64,000 bases of DNA from Chrysemys picta bellii. Taxonomy: Eukaryota > Chordata > Testudines > Emydidae. Location of the stretch: NCBI RefSeq assembly GCF_011386835.1, contig NC_088805.1, positions 20,332,836-20,396,835 on the forward strand, given 5' to 3'. The notes beneath the pieces are model-generated. The model had not been told where the DNA came from. It saw nothing but the letters and a program-made list of their open reading frames with translations, and did no database searches. Made by a program: the position numbers and the translations under genes. This document shows, piece after piece, positions 47,568-58,550 of the stretch; within the stretch, counting starts at the first letter, position 1, and every line of letters begins with the position of its first letter.

Positions 47568-47776
47568 ATGGCTATTAGCCAGGATGGGTAAGGAATGGTG
47601 TCCCTAGCCTCTGTTTGTTAGAGGATGGAGATGGATGGCAGGAGAGAGATCACTTGATCATTGCCTGTTGGTCCACTCCCTCTGGGGCACCTGGCATTGG
47701 CCACTGTCGGTAGACAGGATACTGGGCTAGATGGACCTTTGGTCTGACCCGGTACGGCCGTTCTTATGTTCTTATG
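47568..47776 (+). mobile_element. CR1 LINE 3' end
   Basis: GGCTATTAGCCAGGATGGGT...GGGCTAGATGGACCTTTGGT, then TTCTTATGTTCTTATG: the same subfamily as 11846-12088, opposite orientation, with two octamer repeats at the 3' end. Confidence 0.88.
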
Positions 47777-48056
47777 ATGAACTTGTTCCCCACCCAGAAG
47801 ATAGCTGCATGGTGTTAGCATGGTGGGTGTCCATTGATAGTTTTACTGGGGCAAATCACACTTTCAGCTTATCTGAGTGCCATGGAAGAAGAGAAGAGAA
47901 GTTTTGGTCTATGGGTTTCTGCCTGAAGGCCTGTACAAGGGAGCTGTTTTTGTGGCCATCTGGATTAGAAGATGTATTGGAGCAGGGATGGAAGATTAAT
48001 TGCTTTCAAAGAGCATTAGGTAGATTACCCACTATTGTAAGATCAGTTATTGGGGA

Positions 48057-48267
48057 AAGTAGCAAAGAGTCCTGTGGCACCTTATAGACTAACAGGCGTA
48101 TTGGAGCATGAGCTTTCGTGGGTGAATACCCACTTCGTCGAATGCATGGCGAAGTGGGTATTCACCCACGAAAGCTCATGCTCCAATATGTCTGTTAGTC
48201 TATAAGGTGCCACAGGACTCTTTGCTACTTTTACAGATCCAGACTAACACGGCTACCCCTCTGATAA
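48057..48267 (-). repeat. Fold-back retroposon-like element, 211 bp, with 10-bp target duplication
   Basis: Arms of about 80 bases are nearly perfect: AGTAGCAAAGAGTCCTGTGG...GGGTGAATACCCACTTCG pairs with CGAAGTGGGTATTCACCC...CCACAGGACTCTTTGCTACT, with a loop of only about 14 bases. The minus-strand head is AGAGGGGTAGCCGTGTTAGT. TTATTGGGGA flanks both sides (48047-48056 and 48268-48277). Confidence 0.92.
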
Positions 48268-48509
48268 TTATTGGGGAGAGGCAGATCCAATGTTATAAAG
48301 TTTTCTCCACCCGCACTATTCTCATGCCTCACTTCTGGAGTAATCTGGTGACCCCAGGTCTCCATCTCATAGATTGGGGAAAGATGATTTAAGATTGTTC
48401 ACGTTAAAATTCATAATTTAATTTTTTTATGCAGATTGGGCAGTATAGATTAGAGTACAGGATTAACAATCCCCCAGTGTGAAACAACTCTTAATCTAGC
48501 ACAAATCTA

Positions 48510-48905
48510 GATCTGGTCAGGACCCAGAATTTCCATTCCATGGGAAATTCTGAAATTAAAAATTGAGAATCAGAACAAAACGCTGACATTTTGAAATTTC
48601 CCTCAAAACGAAAATGCTAAAAAGTTTAGATTTGGGACCATCAAAATGTTTAGTATGTATGAATATGAAACAGTATGTATTACATACAATATGTTAAATT
48701 ATATATATAAATTAATGTTTTAATCTAATATAAAAGTAAACAAAAAATCAAACAAAGTCAAAATGAAACATTTTGACTTTTTCCCATTAAAAAAAAGTCA
48801 TCAGAATGAACATGTTCCTGGAAAACTTTTCAATTTTGACTCAGCTGCATTTTTTGATGGAAAACTGTTCTGTCAAAGTTTTCAACTAGCTCTACATAAA
48901 TCCAA
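48510..48905. repeat. Member of the AAAATTTC fold-back family
   Basis: The left half has CCATTCCATGGGAAATTCTG and TGACATTTTGAAATTTCCC; the right half has GAAACATTTTGACTTTTTCC and ATGGAAAACTGTTCTGTC, ending AACTAGCTCTAC. Arms are inverted around an AT-rich centre (48650-48720). Confidence 0.6.
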
Positions 48906-49140
48906 GGATAATTTGCTAGCTCTTTATGAAGCATTGCTTAGACCACATTTGGAGTATAGTGTCCCGTGCTGGCCAACCTATTCGACTTCAAATATGACCT
49001 TGTTAAAACAGAGAGTATATAGCATAGAGTGTCCAAGATTAAAAATGGAATGGACAGAATTACATAGGAGGAGGATGACTAATCGGGATGATTTGTGATT
49101 GAGAAAAGATGAGTGAGAAGTGACCTGATTAAAGTGTTTC
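48905..49140 (+). pseudogene. CR1/L2-type LINE fragment, C-terminal ORF2 relic
   Basis: The + strand encodes LLALYEALLRPHLEYSVPCW, matching the conserved ...RPhLEY...W segment downstream of the CR1/L2 reverse transcriptase. A frame change then leads to DLIKVFQ near 49120. Too short and diverged to assign a subfamily. Confidence 0.65.
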
Positions 49141-49497
49141 AACCAGCTTCAAAATCCATGCCCTGGTAGAGATTTTTAATACCCCTAATGCCAGGACGGT
49201 GCAGGGAACTTTTGCTTTTGGAGCATTTTTAAAACCCCGAAGGAGAAGTTGGGGGATGAATCATCCCTATCTGTAGTTTGGTTAGTGTCCGTATTAAAAC
49301 AAGGCTTTTCCGATGGGGCTGTTTTTAGGTCTATTGACTCCAATTTACCCCAACGGAAGATCTGGCCCAAAATACAGACCAGATACATTAGTGCAGGGAT
49401 GCTTGCACACCCATTGTATTGTGTGTACATAACTGATGCCAAGGCTTTTGAATAGGTACATCTTGCCCAACTTTCATCTGACTTTCCATCTTGCCTG

Positions 49498-49690
49498 AGG
49501 CTACGTATACACTACCTGCCTGAATCAGCGGGTAGAAATCGATCTTTCGGGGATTGAATTATCGCGTCTCGTCGGGATGCGACATTCGATCCCCGAATCG
49601 ACGCTTGTACTCCATCAGGGGAGGTAGGAGTAAGCGCCATCGACGGGGGAGCCGCGGAGGTCAATTTGCCGCCATCCTCACAGCGTCTAC
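49498..49690. mobile_element. Partial relative of the ATCGATCCCCGA DNA element
   Basis: AGGCTACGTATACACTACC and CATTCGATCCCCGAATCGAC plus GACGGGGGAGCCGCGGAGG match the element at 19908-20144. The right end is lost. Confidence 0.6.
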
Positions 49691-50689
49691 CATCCCCGCT
49701 TGTACCCTAAAGACCAGCTCGTCCACTTTTCCCATCTTCCCGGCAGGGTAATAAGGAGGCCAGTGCATAGGAAGTCTCTTCTGGCTGCTCAGATCGTTCT
49801 TCCTTATTCGTTGGCAATGAGTCAGGAATCAGTCTTGCTGTCGTTAATGTGGACGCTCTGCCTGGGACCATGAGACACCTCAGTCTTCACCAGGGTAATA
49901 ATATGGAACACTTCCCATGCTGTTTCCTGCCCCACTGCCCTAGAAGGTAACGGGACAGGCTGCCCTCTAGCTTATGCACAGGGAATCCCAAGTTTGTTGG
50001 ACGAGATAGGGAGATGTTCCATACAGGTCATTACCAGGCTTGCCACTGCTTGGCTTATAAAATATGATGGGATCAGAGCTCCCATGTGGAGCACAGCACA
50101 GAAATGCTAATCCATAAGCAATATTGGGTACACTTATTAGCTCTCAGCTGTTTCTGATATAAAACAAAAGTTCTTTCTGGCTTTTCCCATTAGATACATT
50201 ATTGATTCCCCGTTGTTTAGCACTAGCTAGGTTTTCTAATTAAGTAGTGACTTTAATTATACCACAAAGCGTATAATATAGATCTTGATTATCACTGGCC
50301 TATGGGATAATGACAGGAAAACTGGCAAATCCAACTTAAACAGAATCATAAATCTGAAGGCACTTCTCCAAAAACTCATTCTACATTCATATGCAACCGT
50401 TTCCCCCCTTGTTACATGTTTGCAGTGTCTTATTGTATATTAATTGTCAAAGCCAAATTCTGCATGATTATTAGCTCTAATAAGTGTAGATGAAGTGGTT
50501 GCTGCATTTGAGTAGGCAGGAAACCTGGGGTTGCATTCTTAGTTGATTTCAACATTGTGTTTAAACACATTACAGTTAGATATTCTTCCCTGTGCTCTGC
50601 CCGCTCCAGAAAGTTTGCGTGATGAGATGGATAGCTACAAGGACAGGAGACCTCAGTATGCCCAGTCCTGGGAGTAAACGGTAGCTGCT

Positions 50690-50905
50690 ACACAAAATGT
50701 TGAGTTAAGAAGTGTTGACAAAAGTATGAAAGAAAACTAAGGGAAGTTTTCTACTAATGAGATCTATTAAAGAATGGAATCGCCTCCTTGGAGAAATTGG
50801 GAAAGAGACTTGCACTATAGAAAACTGGACTCAGCACTTGAAAATATACTACACTGACAATCTTTTAATGGACAGGTCTGAACCAGTTGACCAAGCAGGC
50901 CTTTT
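50690..50905 (+). pseudogene. Possible LINE (CR1/L3-like) 3' fragment
   Basis: GATCTATTAAAGAATGGAAT...CTCCTTGGAGAAATTGG resembles the post-RT tail of CR1-group LINEs (the ...WN.LP... region). Weak; may be the continuation of the fragment at 48905-49140. Confidence 0.3.
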
Positions 50906-52022
50906 GCATCCTTAATTGCCCTTATTCACTCTCATGCTGTATATTGTTGAGTGTGACCTGCTTCTGCATGAGGGTCTTAAAGACACAATTGCTCTTTCTA
51001 ATGAATGCAGGTTAATTTTTGAGAGTCACGGTAGTTTCTTGGAGTTGGAAAAAGAGAACTATTACTATTTTAAAACAAAAGGAGTTTTTCCTCCGTAGGA
51101 ACTGCAGCCTCAGTCAAGCTAAACAAGGCACACTTCTCCATGGGCCAGTGTTCGTACAGTACATGTGGATCCCCGTGTGCCAGATACTGCAGAACTGGCA
51201 GCCCACTTTTGCTGTATTCTCTGCAAGCAAATTTCTCGTGTCCTGTTGTAGCTGAACATTATGGGCTTGTGGGTGGTAGCAGAACTTTCTAAAATGGTTT
51301 TGCATAATTCTGGTGAAGTGACACTTTTCTTGGTAGTGATTTGAAATCCTGATTCTTTATGCTGGGGTAGAGAGACCAATGGTGAGTGTGTATTTCATTT
51401 AAACAATATAGAATGTTACTAAAACCTGGAGGGAAGGAAGCAGGAAGAGAGCTCAAGTTTTAGTGTGTTTGGGAGACTGCAAAGTGTAATGTATACACCT
51501 GCTTCTTCAACGTAAAGGCAGAGAGCAGGGAGAGGTTTGTGTATCTCCACAGGTTGCTCCTAGTTTACCTGTCCATCTCCTTTCTGAGCCAACTCTTGCT
51601 TTAAACTGGCAGATGCACAGGATCACTCATATATTAAAGGACCCAAGGATTGTGTAACCTGAACAATTAGTGCACCTTTAGTATTTGACAGGCTTTGATG
51701 AAAAGGCAATGCAGCAAATCTGTGCAGCTGCTTACCCAACTGTGTTCTGAGCACCCGTTAGTGCCACCAAATTGAGCACCACTGATTGGACTCCTTTCCA
51801 CTTGCATGAACGCTACATGGGCACAGACAGCACAGGGAGAGATTCAATGGTATTGACTCCAAAGCACAGGTTACCCATGAGATAAGTACTCAAAAATGTA
51901 TGTAATGTATCTGAACCTCTTAGATATGAACAAGTGGCCTGGAAACCTCCTGGGAACACCTTTTCTCCCTAGATTTGTCATTTCCATTGGTAGGTTGGGC
52001 TGGAGGTAAAGAATCTCCACGA
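50906..52022. other. Intronic sequence without recognised features
   Basis: No exon or repeat recognised; short open frames only. Confidence 0.35.
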
Positions 52023-52024
52023 TA

Positions 52025-52212
52025 CACCTCTACCCCGATATAACGTGACCCGATATAACACGAATTCGGATATAACGCAGTAAAGCAGCGCTCCGGGGGG
52101 GCGGGGCTGCGCACTCCGGTGGATCAAAGCAAGTTCAGTATAACACAGGTTTCACCTATAACAAGTAAGATTTTTTGGCTCCCGAGGACAGCGTTATATC
52201 AGGGTAGAGGTG
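52025..52212. mobile_element. Mariner/pogo-type MITE with TA target site
   Basis: Terminal inverted repeats CACCTCTACCCCGATATAAC and GTTATATCAGGGTAGAGGTG match at all but one position and are flanked by TA on both sides (52023-52024, 52213-52214), as for Tc1/mariner insertions. Extra GATATAAC copies lie inside the left end. The interior is a GC-rich spacer with no transposase. Confidence 0.9.
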
Positions 52213-52352
52213 TATTTGGTTTTTGAGCTTGGTTCTTAAGTGAGTTAAGATTCAGGAAGAAAAAAGAATAATTTATCTGAACTAAATAGTTTGTCTTTCT
52301 TACAATATGCAGGAATCTATACATCCTCCTCCTTCTGATGCATACGGATTTA

Positions 52353-52474
52353 CTTGTTTTAGATGTAACCAGCACTTTTGGGGGGCCACCTGCTATTCAC
52401 AATCACATGGTGATATCTTGTTTTAGATGTAACCAGCACTTTTGGGGGGCTTATTCACAATCATATGGTGATAT
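52353..52474. repeat. Tandem duplication of about 60 bp
   Basis: CTTGTTTTAGATGTAACCAG...GGTGATAT occurs at 52353-52416 and again at 52417-52474. The second copy lacks six bases (within CCACCTGC) and has one substitution. Confidence 0.93.
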
Positions 52475-52479
52475 CTATA

Positions 52480-53270
52480 TAGCATATATGCATTCATTAC
52501 TGCTTTGAAATCATTTGCTACCATTAGAATGAAGAAAGAAATGAGAAATCAACCTTGGCACATTCTTCATATATACAAAAGCCTTTCTAAACAAAATCTG
52601 TTAGACAGAACTGACAGCTGTCATGGGAAATTTCCAGTTGTGCTAGAAACCCAGCATGGAAATTCTTGAATTCCAAAGCTTCATCAATTGTAGAGGAACA
52701 TTAAATATTATTAAAGTGATGACATTGAGGAAATGTGAGACTGTGCACCAATAAGGATATCTACCACTGAGAGAGAAATGTCACAACTTCAGTATTTATA
52801 CTTGAAGCGCTAGATGAAAATTGGGTAAAAAAAGCCCATTGTTCTCTTAATTACTCTTTTATCAAATGTGAATTAACAATGAGAAAATCCTCAGCTGGTA
52901 TAAATCAGTATTGCATTTAATGGTAAAATAATATTGTATCTGTATTATAGACACAGCAAAATTCTGAATTTGGATCTACACCAAAGAGTTGTTTTTCTTT
53001 TAACACTGAAGAAGACTTACATTGTATACTCCACCCTTTGTTCCCTATGCAGAATTCCTGATGGTGTGTGTGGGAGTTTTAAGTGGCAACCAACTGCAGA
53101 ATAATCAATTGGGATCTGCAGAATTTTTTCCACAATCTGAAAATCTTTCTGGGGTGACCTCTTCAAATTGCATTTGTTGGTCTTTCGTATGGGTAAGACT
53201 TGTAAAATCTGACCAAATCAATCAAGAGCTGTGGAAGGACCATCCAAAAATATTTCCTCTCCATCAGTGA
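52480..53270. other. Intronic sequence without recognised features
   Basis: Unique AT-rich sequence with several AATTA/TTAAT motifs; no exon recognised. Confidence 0.35.
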
Positions 53271-53288
53271 CTCACAGTTAAAACCAGT

Positions 53289-53914
53289 TTCAGAGTGGTA
53301 GCCGTGTTAGTCTGTATCAGCAAAAACAACGAGGAATACTTGTGGCACCTTAGAGACTAACAAATGTATTTGGGCATAAGCTTTTGTGGGCTAAAACCCA
53401 CTTCATCAGATGCATGGAGTGGAAAATACAGTAGGAAGATATATATACACAGTACATGAGAAGATGGGAGTTGCCTTACCAAGTGGGGGGTCAGTTCTAA
53501 TGAGACAATTCAATTAAAGTGGGCTATTATCAACAGGAGGAAAAATCACTTTTGTAGTGGTAATCACGGTGTCCCATTTCAAACAGTTGACAAGAAGGTG
53601 TGAGTAACAGTAGAGGAAATTAGCATGGGGAAATTATTATTTTTTAACTAATTTTTTTAAACCAATTTCCCCATGCTAATTTCCTCTACTGTTACTCACA
53701 CTTTCTTGTTAACTGTTTGAAATGGGACACCCTGATTACCACTACAAAGGCACTTATTAAGGCAACTCCCATCTTTTCATGTACTATGTATATATATCTT
53801 CCTACTCTATTTTCCACTCCATGCATCTGATGAATTGGGTTTTAGCCCACGAAAGCTTATGCCCAAATAAATTTGTTAGTCTCTAAGGTGCCACAAGGAC
53901 TCCTCGTTGTTTTT
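53289..53914 (+). repeat. Long fold-back retroposon-like element, 626 bp
   Basis: The head TTTCAGAGTGGTAGCCGTGT leads to arms that pair almost end to end. The outer pair is AAAAACAACGAGGA with TCCTCGTTGTTTTT, and the inner pair is TTTCCTCTACTGTTACTCAC with GTGAGTAACAGTAGAGGAAA. Together they span about 300 bases per arm, with a short AT-rich loop near 53635-53665. Flanks share ACAGTTAA (53274-53281 and 53915-53922), with imperfect extension. Confidence 0.9.
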
Positions 53915-53929
53915 ACAGTTAACACAGAT

Positions 53930-54850
53930 TCACCTGTGCAATGGCATTTTAAAGCTCATTTCTTTTCTGTCCCCTGGGTTATATTGCTGGTTGTTGCCTC
54001 CTATCCGTTCCAGGGAGAGAAAGGTATTCCTGTACATTTCTGAACTGTCATGTCATGTTACACTCCACTGTATCACATCAGAAGATGAAGGCGAGGCGGG
54101 TAATGGGACAAATCCAGCCATGAATTCAGATGATCCCTTTGGAAGTTTTGTTAAGTGCATCCCCATGAAGCTGAATCTCCTAGTCCACGTAAAGCTTTAA
54201 AGTAGTTACTTTAAATGCCCTGGGATTAGGGGTTTTCCTCCTTTTGCTTAAAATTTGCACCTGAATTAGTTCAGTTCAATTCTGAAGTCCATACGATTTC
54301 CAAATACATCCCTTAATACACTTTTAAAAATATACATCTCTTGATTCTGGTACTTATGCAGAGAAAATCCATCTTAGTGGATGCCTTTCCCAGCAGTTCA
54401 GCAATGAGAAAATCAAGGTTTGAGACTAATCACACAAGAGGTGTTTTTTATAAACGCGTCAGGCCGTTTTACTCTTCTGCCTGAAATAAAAATGAGTTGT
54501 GGACTCGAAGTCAGTGCAATGTTTCATTTTAGTAGTGTCGGTGCTTGTTTGCTTTGCCTGTGCCTCTTGTTTTGTGTGAATTTAGTGCTCATAAAAGTGA
54601 GGGACTCCTAACATTAATAGAGCCACAGATATGGTACTAGTGCCAGCTGGAAAGATATAAGTTCCCCACCGTGGTATGTCCACAGCATAGCTTTGCCAGT
54701 TCACTTCAGTTTGATCTGCGTGCCTTCCCAACTTCTGAACAGTGCCTGCTGGTTAAGCCATGTGATGGTGGTTTTGTGGCGTGGAAATATGGAGCCTTTA
54801 TTTTATGTTTTTCCAGTCGGCGTGAAATATTCTTGGCTTCCATATTACCA
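53930..54850. other. Intronic sequence without recognised features
   Basis: Nothing recognised; open frames are short and lack domains. Confidence 0.35.
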
Positions 54851-54854
54851 CCTT

Positions 54855-55192
54855 CCTCTGAGATTTCGCAGGCTAAACGGTCAGGCTGGGTCACCACTTT
54901 GATGGGAGAACTCAAAGGGAAACCTAGGTGTGCTGGGAAGTGATGCTAGTGATGCATTAGGGACATCTTTTTCTCTAGCTTGGTACTGAACCAAGTTCTC
55001 CATCGTGGGGCAGGGGCCACTGGTAAATTGAACGTACTGTCTCGAATTGTGGGCTGTGTGCCTGTGGATAAAAGGAGCCAGAAAGCAGCTGAATATCCCA
55101 CACCTGGGAATTCCCCTGGAATGGAGAGGAGGTCCTCAGAAAAGCAGCACCATATCTCCACCTCACAGCCCCCAGTATAAGGGTACAGTCAG
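54855..55192 (+). mobile_element. 5S rRNA-headed SINE, copy B, 5' part
   Basis: GAGATTTCGCAGGCTAAACGG...CTTTGATGGGAGA...CCTAGGTGTGCTGGG aligns with the 3' two thirds of 5S rRNA, with degraded box A and box C. It is followed by TTGGTACTGAACCAAGTTCT, which is shared with copy A at 32995. The element is split by the hAT insertion at 55193. Confidence 0.75.
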
Positions 55193-55338
55193 CATGGACG
55201 TAGTTTGGGGGGTCAGGAGGGTTCCCCCCCCCAAACGGCAAGCCTCGGGCAGGCTTGGAATTTACCCCCCACACATGTGCGGCCCCATTGGCCTGACTGG
55301 AGCTCCCCCCCAAATATAGAAATCAAACTATGCCTATG
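55193..55338. mobile_element. Short hAT-like MITE inside the 5S SINE
   Basis: Termini CATGGACGTAGTTTG and CAAACTATGCCTATG are inverted with 12 of 15 matches. Flanks ACAGTCAG and ATGGTCAG match at 6 of 8, fitting an old 8-bp duplication. The interior has C- and G-runs (GGGGGG, CCCCCCCC). Confidence 0.72.
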
Positions 55339-55700
55339 ATGGTCAGAGTCCTGGGTGTTCTGGCTGTTCTTGGCTGTCAGATGGTCCCCAATACAGTACA
55401 GACATAAAACAGAGCAAGTCTTAGTGAGCTGCACCAGCCCCTAACAGTCCCAGAACTCCAGCAGTACAAAGGTGATCTACAGCCACCTTCCTTTCCCATG
55501 TACACTCCCCCACTGGGAGATACAGCTCAAAATTGAGGCCATTGTCCTTTGGAGCAGATGTAAAACCAAGGTCCTAATCATGGTGGTTATTAAAGATCCT
55601 ATGACTTCTGTAAGACTAGGACTGTTAGCCCAGATGTTCTGGCCAAAGTCCAACTGGGTAATTCAATTCTGCATACAAAAATTTCCTTGCAGTTTCAACT
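55339..55700 (+). mobile_element. 5S-headed SINE, copy B, 3' part (conserved domain)
   Basis: GATGTAAAACCAAGGTCCTA, GTTATTAAAGATCCTATGAC, TGTTCTGGCCAAAGTCCAAC and TGGGTAATTCAATTCTGC form a domain I recall from vertebrate SINEs of the V/Deu-core type. Its position after the 5S head and GTACTGAACCAAG block supports one composite element. Confidence 0.6.
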
Positions 55701-56037
55701 AATTATAGTATTCATAGGGCAGACATCACCAAGTGGCACTGTTACTCTTAGTCTAAGTTCTTTTTTCATAGAGTGCGATCAAATGTTCAGTCTTGGGAAG
55801 ACATGCTGTGGTGGTATTAGTGCTCCCAAGTACTATGTGGAGGTAGTGGTCCTTGGAGAGGAAGCTGGGTGAGCAGCTGGACAGTTTGCTCTCTGCCTTA
55901 GTCTCTGAGTCAATTGTTGAGGCAGAGTTGCTGTCTTTGAACCAGGCATTGATGTGAGCTGAGACTGCTGAAAGAAGGGGTTGCCCTATTGCCCTATGTG
56001 CTATTTGATCAGCTCTGTTCCAGGACTGGTTGTGTAA

Positions 56038-56067
56038 AAAATATATATATATACACACACACACACA
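56038..56067. repeat. Compound microsatellite (AT)n(AC)n
   Basis: About six AT units followed by about eight AC units. Confidence 0.95.
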
Positions 56068-56069
56068 AA

Positions 56070-57445
56070 CATCCTGGAACAGAGGTGGTCAAATAAGGCA
56101 CACACAGAAGATTCTCCAGGTCTGTTCTATTGATGTGTCATTCACTGGGAAGCCAATTTGCAAGGCCCTGGAATTCTGCTGTTTCTTAGCAGAGGGCGGA
56201 TGCTGATGTCAGAAGACAGAGTGCTGTTATTCCTTTTCTGTTGAGAGCTGCAGGACATACGGTGTGGAGGATCATGTCATAACTGAAGTGAAGTCAGGCA
56301 ATGGGGTGGACATCAGCACTTGCTACCCAACTAAAAACTTACGTAGCTGAGATACGCACAAAAGGCAAGGACAACTGTCATGCACACACCAGAGAAAATA
56401 GATGAAGGTAGGCATAAGGGCACCCACTGTTTTATTTAATGTCTGTAGTACATTATGGAATTGGAAGCCAGCTAAGTGTCTGTTTCATGTGTGGCTAGCT
56501 GGCTGTTTCTTGGCTTTCAGGAACTGATGGAGGGGTACACTACCTGTTAAAAGTGGCTTTCGATTGTCAAATAGCCACTTAATTTTTTTTCTCCTTTGCT
56601 TTAACGGCCAGTGTTGCATTCTCTGTCTTTATTAATGTGTATGTATGTAATTTGCCTTTAAAATGATGTAAAGATGGGCTAGCCTGAATAGTACAAAATA
56701 TATCCCTGTGGCATAGACAGTAGTTCAACAACATTAATAATATTTAAAAAAAACAACACTTTTGGGGTTCTGCTGCTAAGTCATACTCTACCCCTAAAAA
56801 CTTGAAAGGGAATTCCAGAAGGAAAGTCACGTGTTTCAGTTATCTCCAGCCAAAAAGCTCATACTTGTCTCAGTCAGAAACTGAAATAAGATTTCATCCA
56901 CTTTGTGGATGTCTCATTAGGATACTGTTCCCCCAGAGGGTCACAATGCAGTTTACATTAAACTCAAGATAAAAATGATACTGAAGCTTTGCTCCTGCCT
57001 TTTCTTCACTGCCTGAAAATAAACATATGACCTAAAGCTAGTGTCCTGGTTTATTGCCTTAGTGTTATTAACCCAAGTGCACCCAGAGGTGGGGAATTTG
57101 TATTCTGTTTACTCATCGCAGAGTATTCAACTTCTTTGCCTGACAGATCTGGGGAGAGTTTTCTCTGGAAGTTGGAGAAAGGAAATCTTTTAAGTGTTTT
57201 AATGTTTGAGGCAAAGGTTCTAAGTGAAATAGGGATAAACATTTTCACCTACACATCTACAGGTACAGGGGAAGAGGAATAGAGAAAGTGCCATTGCTAA
57301 TGCAGCTTCAAATAATTGGGCGGATGGTATCGGAAATAATCTACTGTCCGTGGTGTAGTGTACTTTGTTCTAGAGTTCTATGCATTTTCAGAGCATTTTC
57401 AAGTGGAAAGGGCCCTCCATAGACCACTGCTTCTCCATCTCCAAA
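56070..57445. other. Intronic sequence without recognised features
   Basis: Unique sequence, no exon or element recognised. Confidence 0.35.
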
Positions 57446-57449
57446 CCCT

Positions 57450-57545
57450 CAGGGCATGGTTATCAATAAATTATGTTCTGTGAATCACTAGAAAAAGATT
57501 TCACAGGCCACTGGTTATCCATGGAATAAAGTTTGAGAACCACTG
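57450..57545. mobile_element. Short hAT-like MITE remnant
   Basis: The right end AGTTTGAGAACCACTG is a typical hAT terminus (reverse CAGTGGTTCTCAAACT). The left end CAGGGCATGGTTATCAATAA is a weak inverted partner. The target duplication is not clear. Confidence 0.55.
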
Positions 57546-57699
57546 GCTTGAAAAGATCAAATCAAAGAAAAACATGTGGACAGTAAATGAGGAAATTAAT
57601 TTTAACCAGAAAGATTAATGCCTGTGTTACATGTGTGAATAGTTATGTGCTTATGAGATGTCTCCTTCCCTGTACAATACAAACTTTTGTTCCGTAGGT

Positions 57700-57825
57700 G
57701 CCTGATTCAGGAGAGCACCTAAACACATCCCTGACTCCATCCGTATTTGGGGAAAAGTACTTAAGTGCATTCTTAACTTTAACCATGTGCTTAAGTGTTT
57801 TCCTGAATCAGGGGGCATGTTAGTT
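57700..57825. repeat. Fold-back dispersed repeat (CTGATTCAG type)
   Basis: GTGCCTGATTCAGGAGAGCA...AAGTGCATTCTTAACTTTAA...GTGCTTAAGTGTTTTCCTGA, then ATCAGGG. The same family as 5473-5693, with inverted halves. Confidence 0.65.
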
Positions 57826-58436
57826 AATACACTAAAAATTCCCTACAAAATTGTGTGAAACATTTTGCTTCCTGTCGGGGAATACAGTTATTGCATTGTA
57901 TTGTGGTCTTGATGTTTCAAGATGAGGTAACTTATTATGGTTTTATGAGATAAAGTATCTAATATGGAGCTTGGTTGCCTGCACAGGGAGAAAGTCTCTC
58001 TTGGTTTCGTTACAAATATGTAACTGCTGGAAATCCAGTAAGAATAAATATTGAAGAATCTAGAAAAAATAGTGGATTCCATAGACCTCAAGACTGTCAT
58101 GATACAGTCAATGCCTCTTAGCAGGGATATGTTTAATAAGGACATTTGCTTAAGAAGAATGGCTGGGAACAATTTCCTCCCAGTATCTTTTTAAAAAGCA
58201 TGAAAATCAATTTCTGGGTATGCATTTGGACTATGCTGGACAACAGAGATAGCTAGAAAATGATTTTTTAATTTAAATTAAACGGCGAGGTTTTTAAAGA
58301 GCCGGTTATAATTAGCTGCTAGGAAATTGCTCTTTACAGTTAGCTTTAAAGTGCCTAAATGCATGTGATTGTTCCATGCTGTACCAGACCATTTTAACTC
58401 TCTTTTCATTTATACAAATGCTGTAAAAATGCCGTG

Positions 58437-58550
58437 AGGCTCCAATCCAGCAAAGCTCTAAAGCATGTCCCTAGCTTTCAGTAGGTGAGTAGCCCCAGTG
58501 GAACTGAGGACATGTTTAAGTGCTTCTCTGGATTGGGGGCTTTAGGCTGT
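58437..58550. repeat. Fold-back dispersed repeat (CCAATCCAGC type)
   Basis: GCTCCAATCCAGCAAAGCTC...AGGACATGTTTAAGTGCTTC, then TCTGGATTGGGGGC. A third copy of the 5473-5693 family. Confidence 0.65.
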
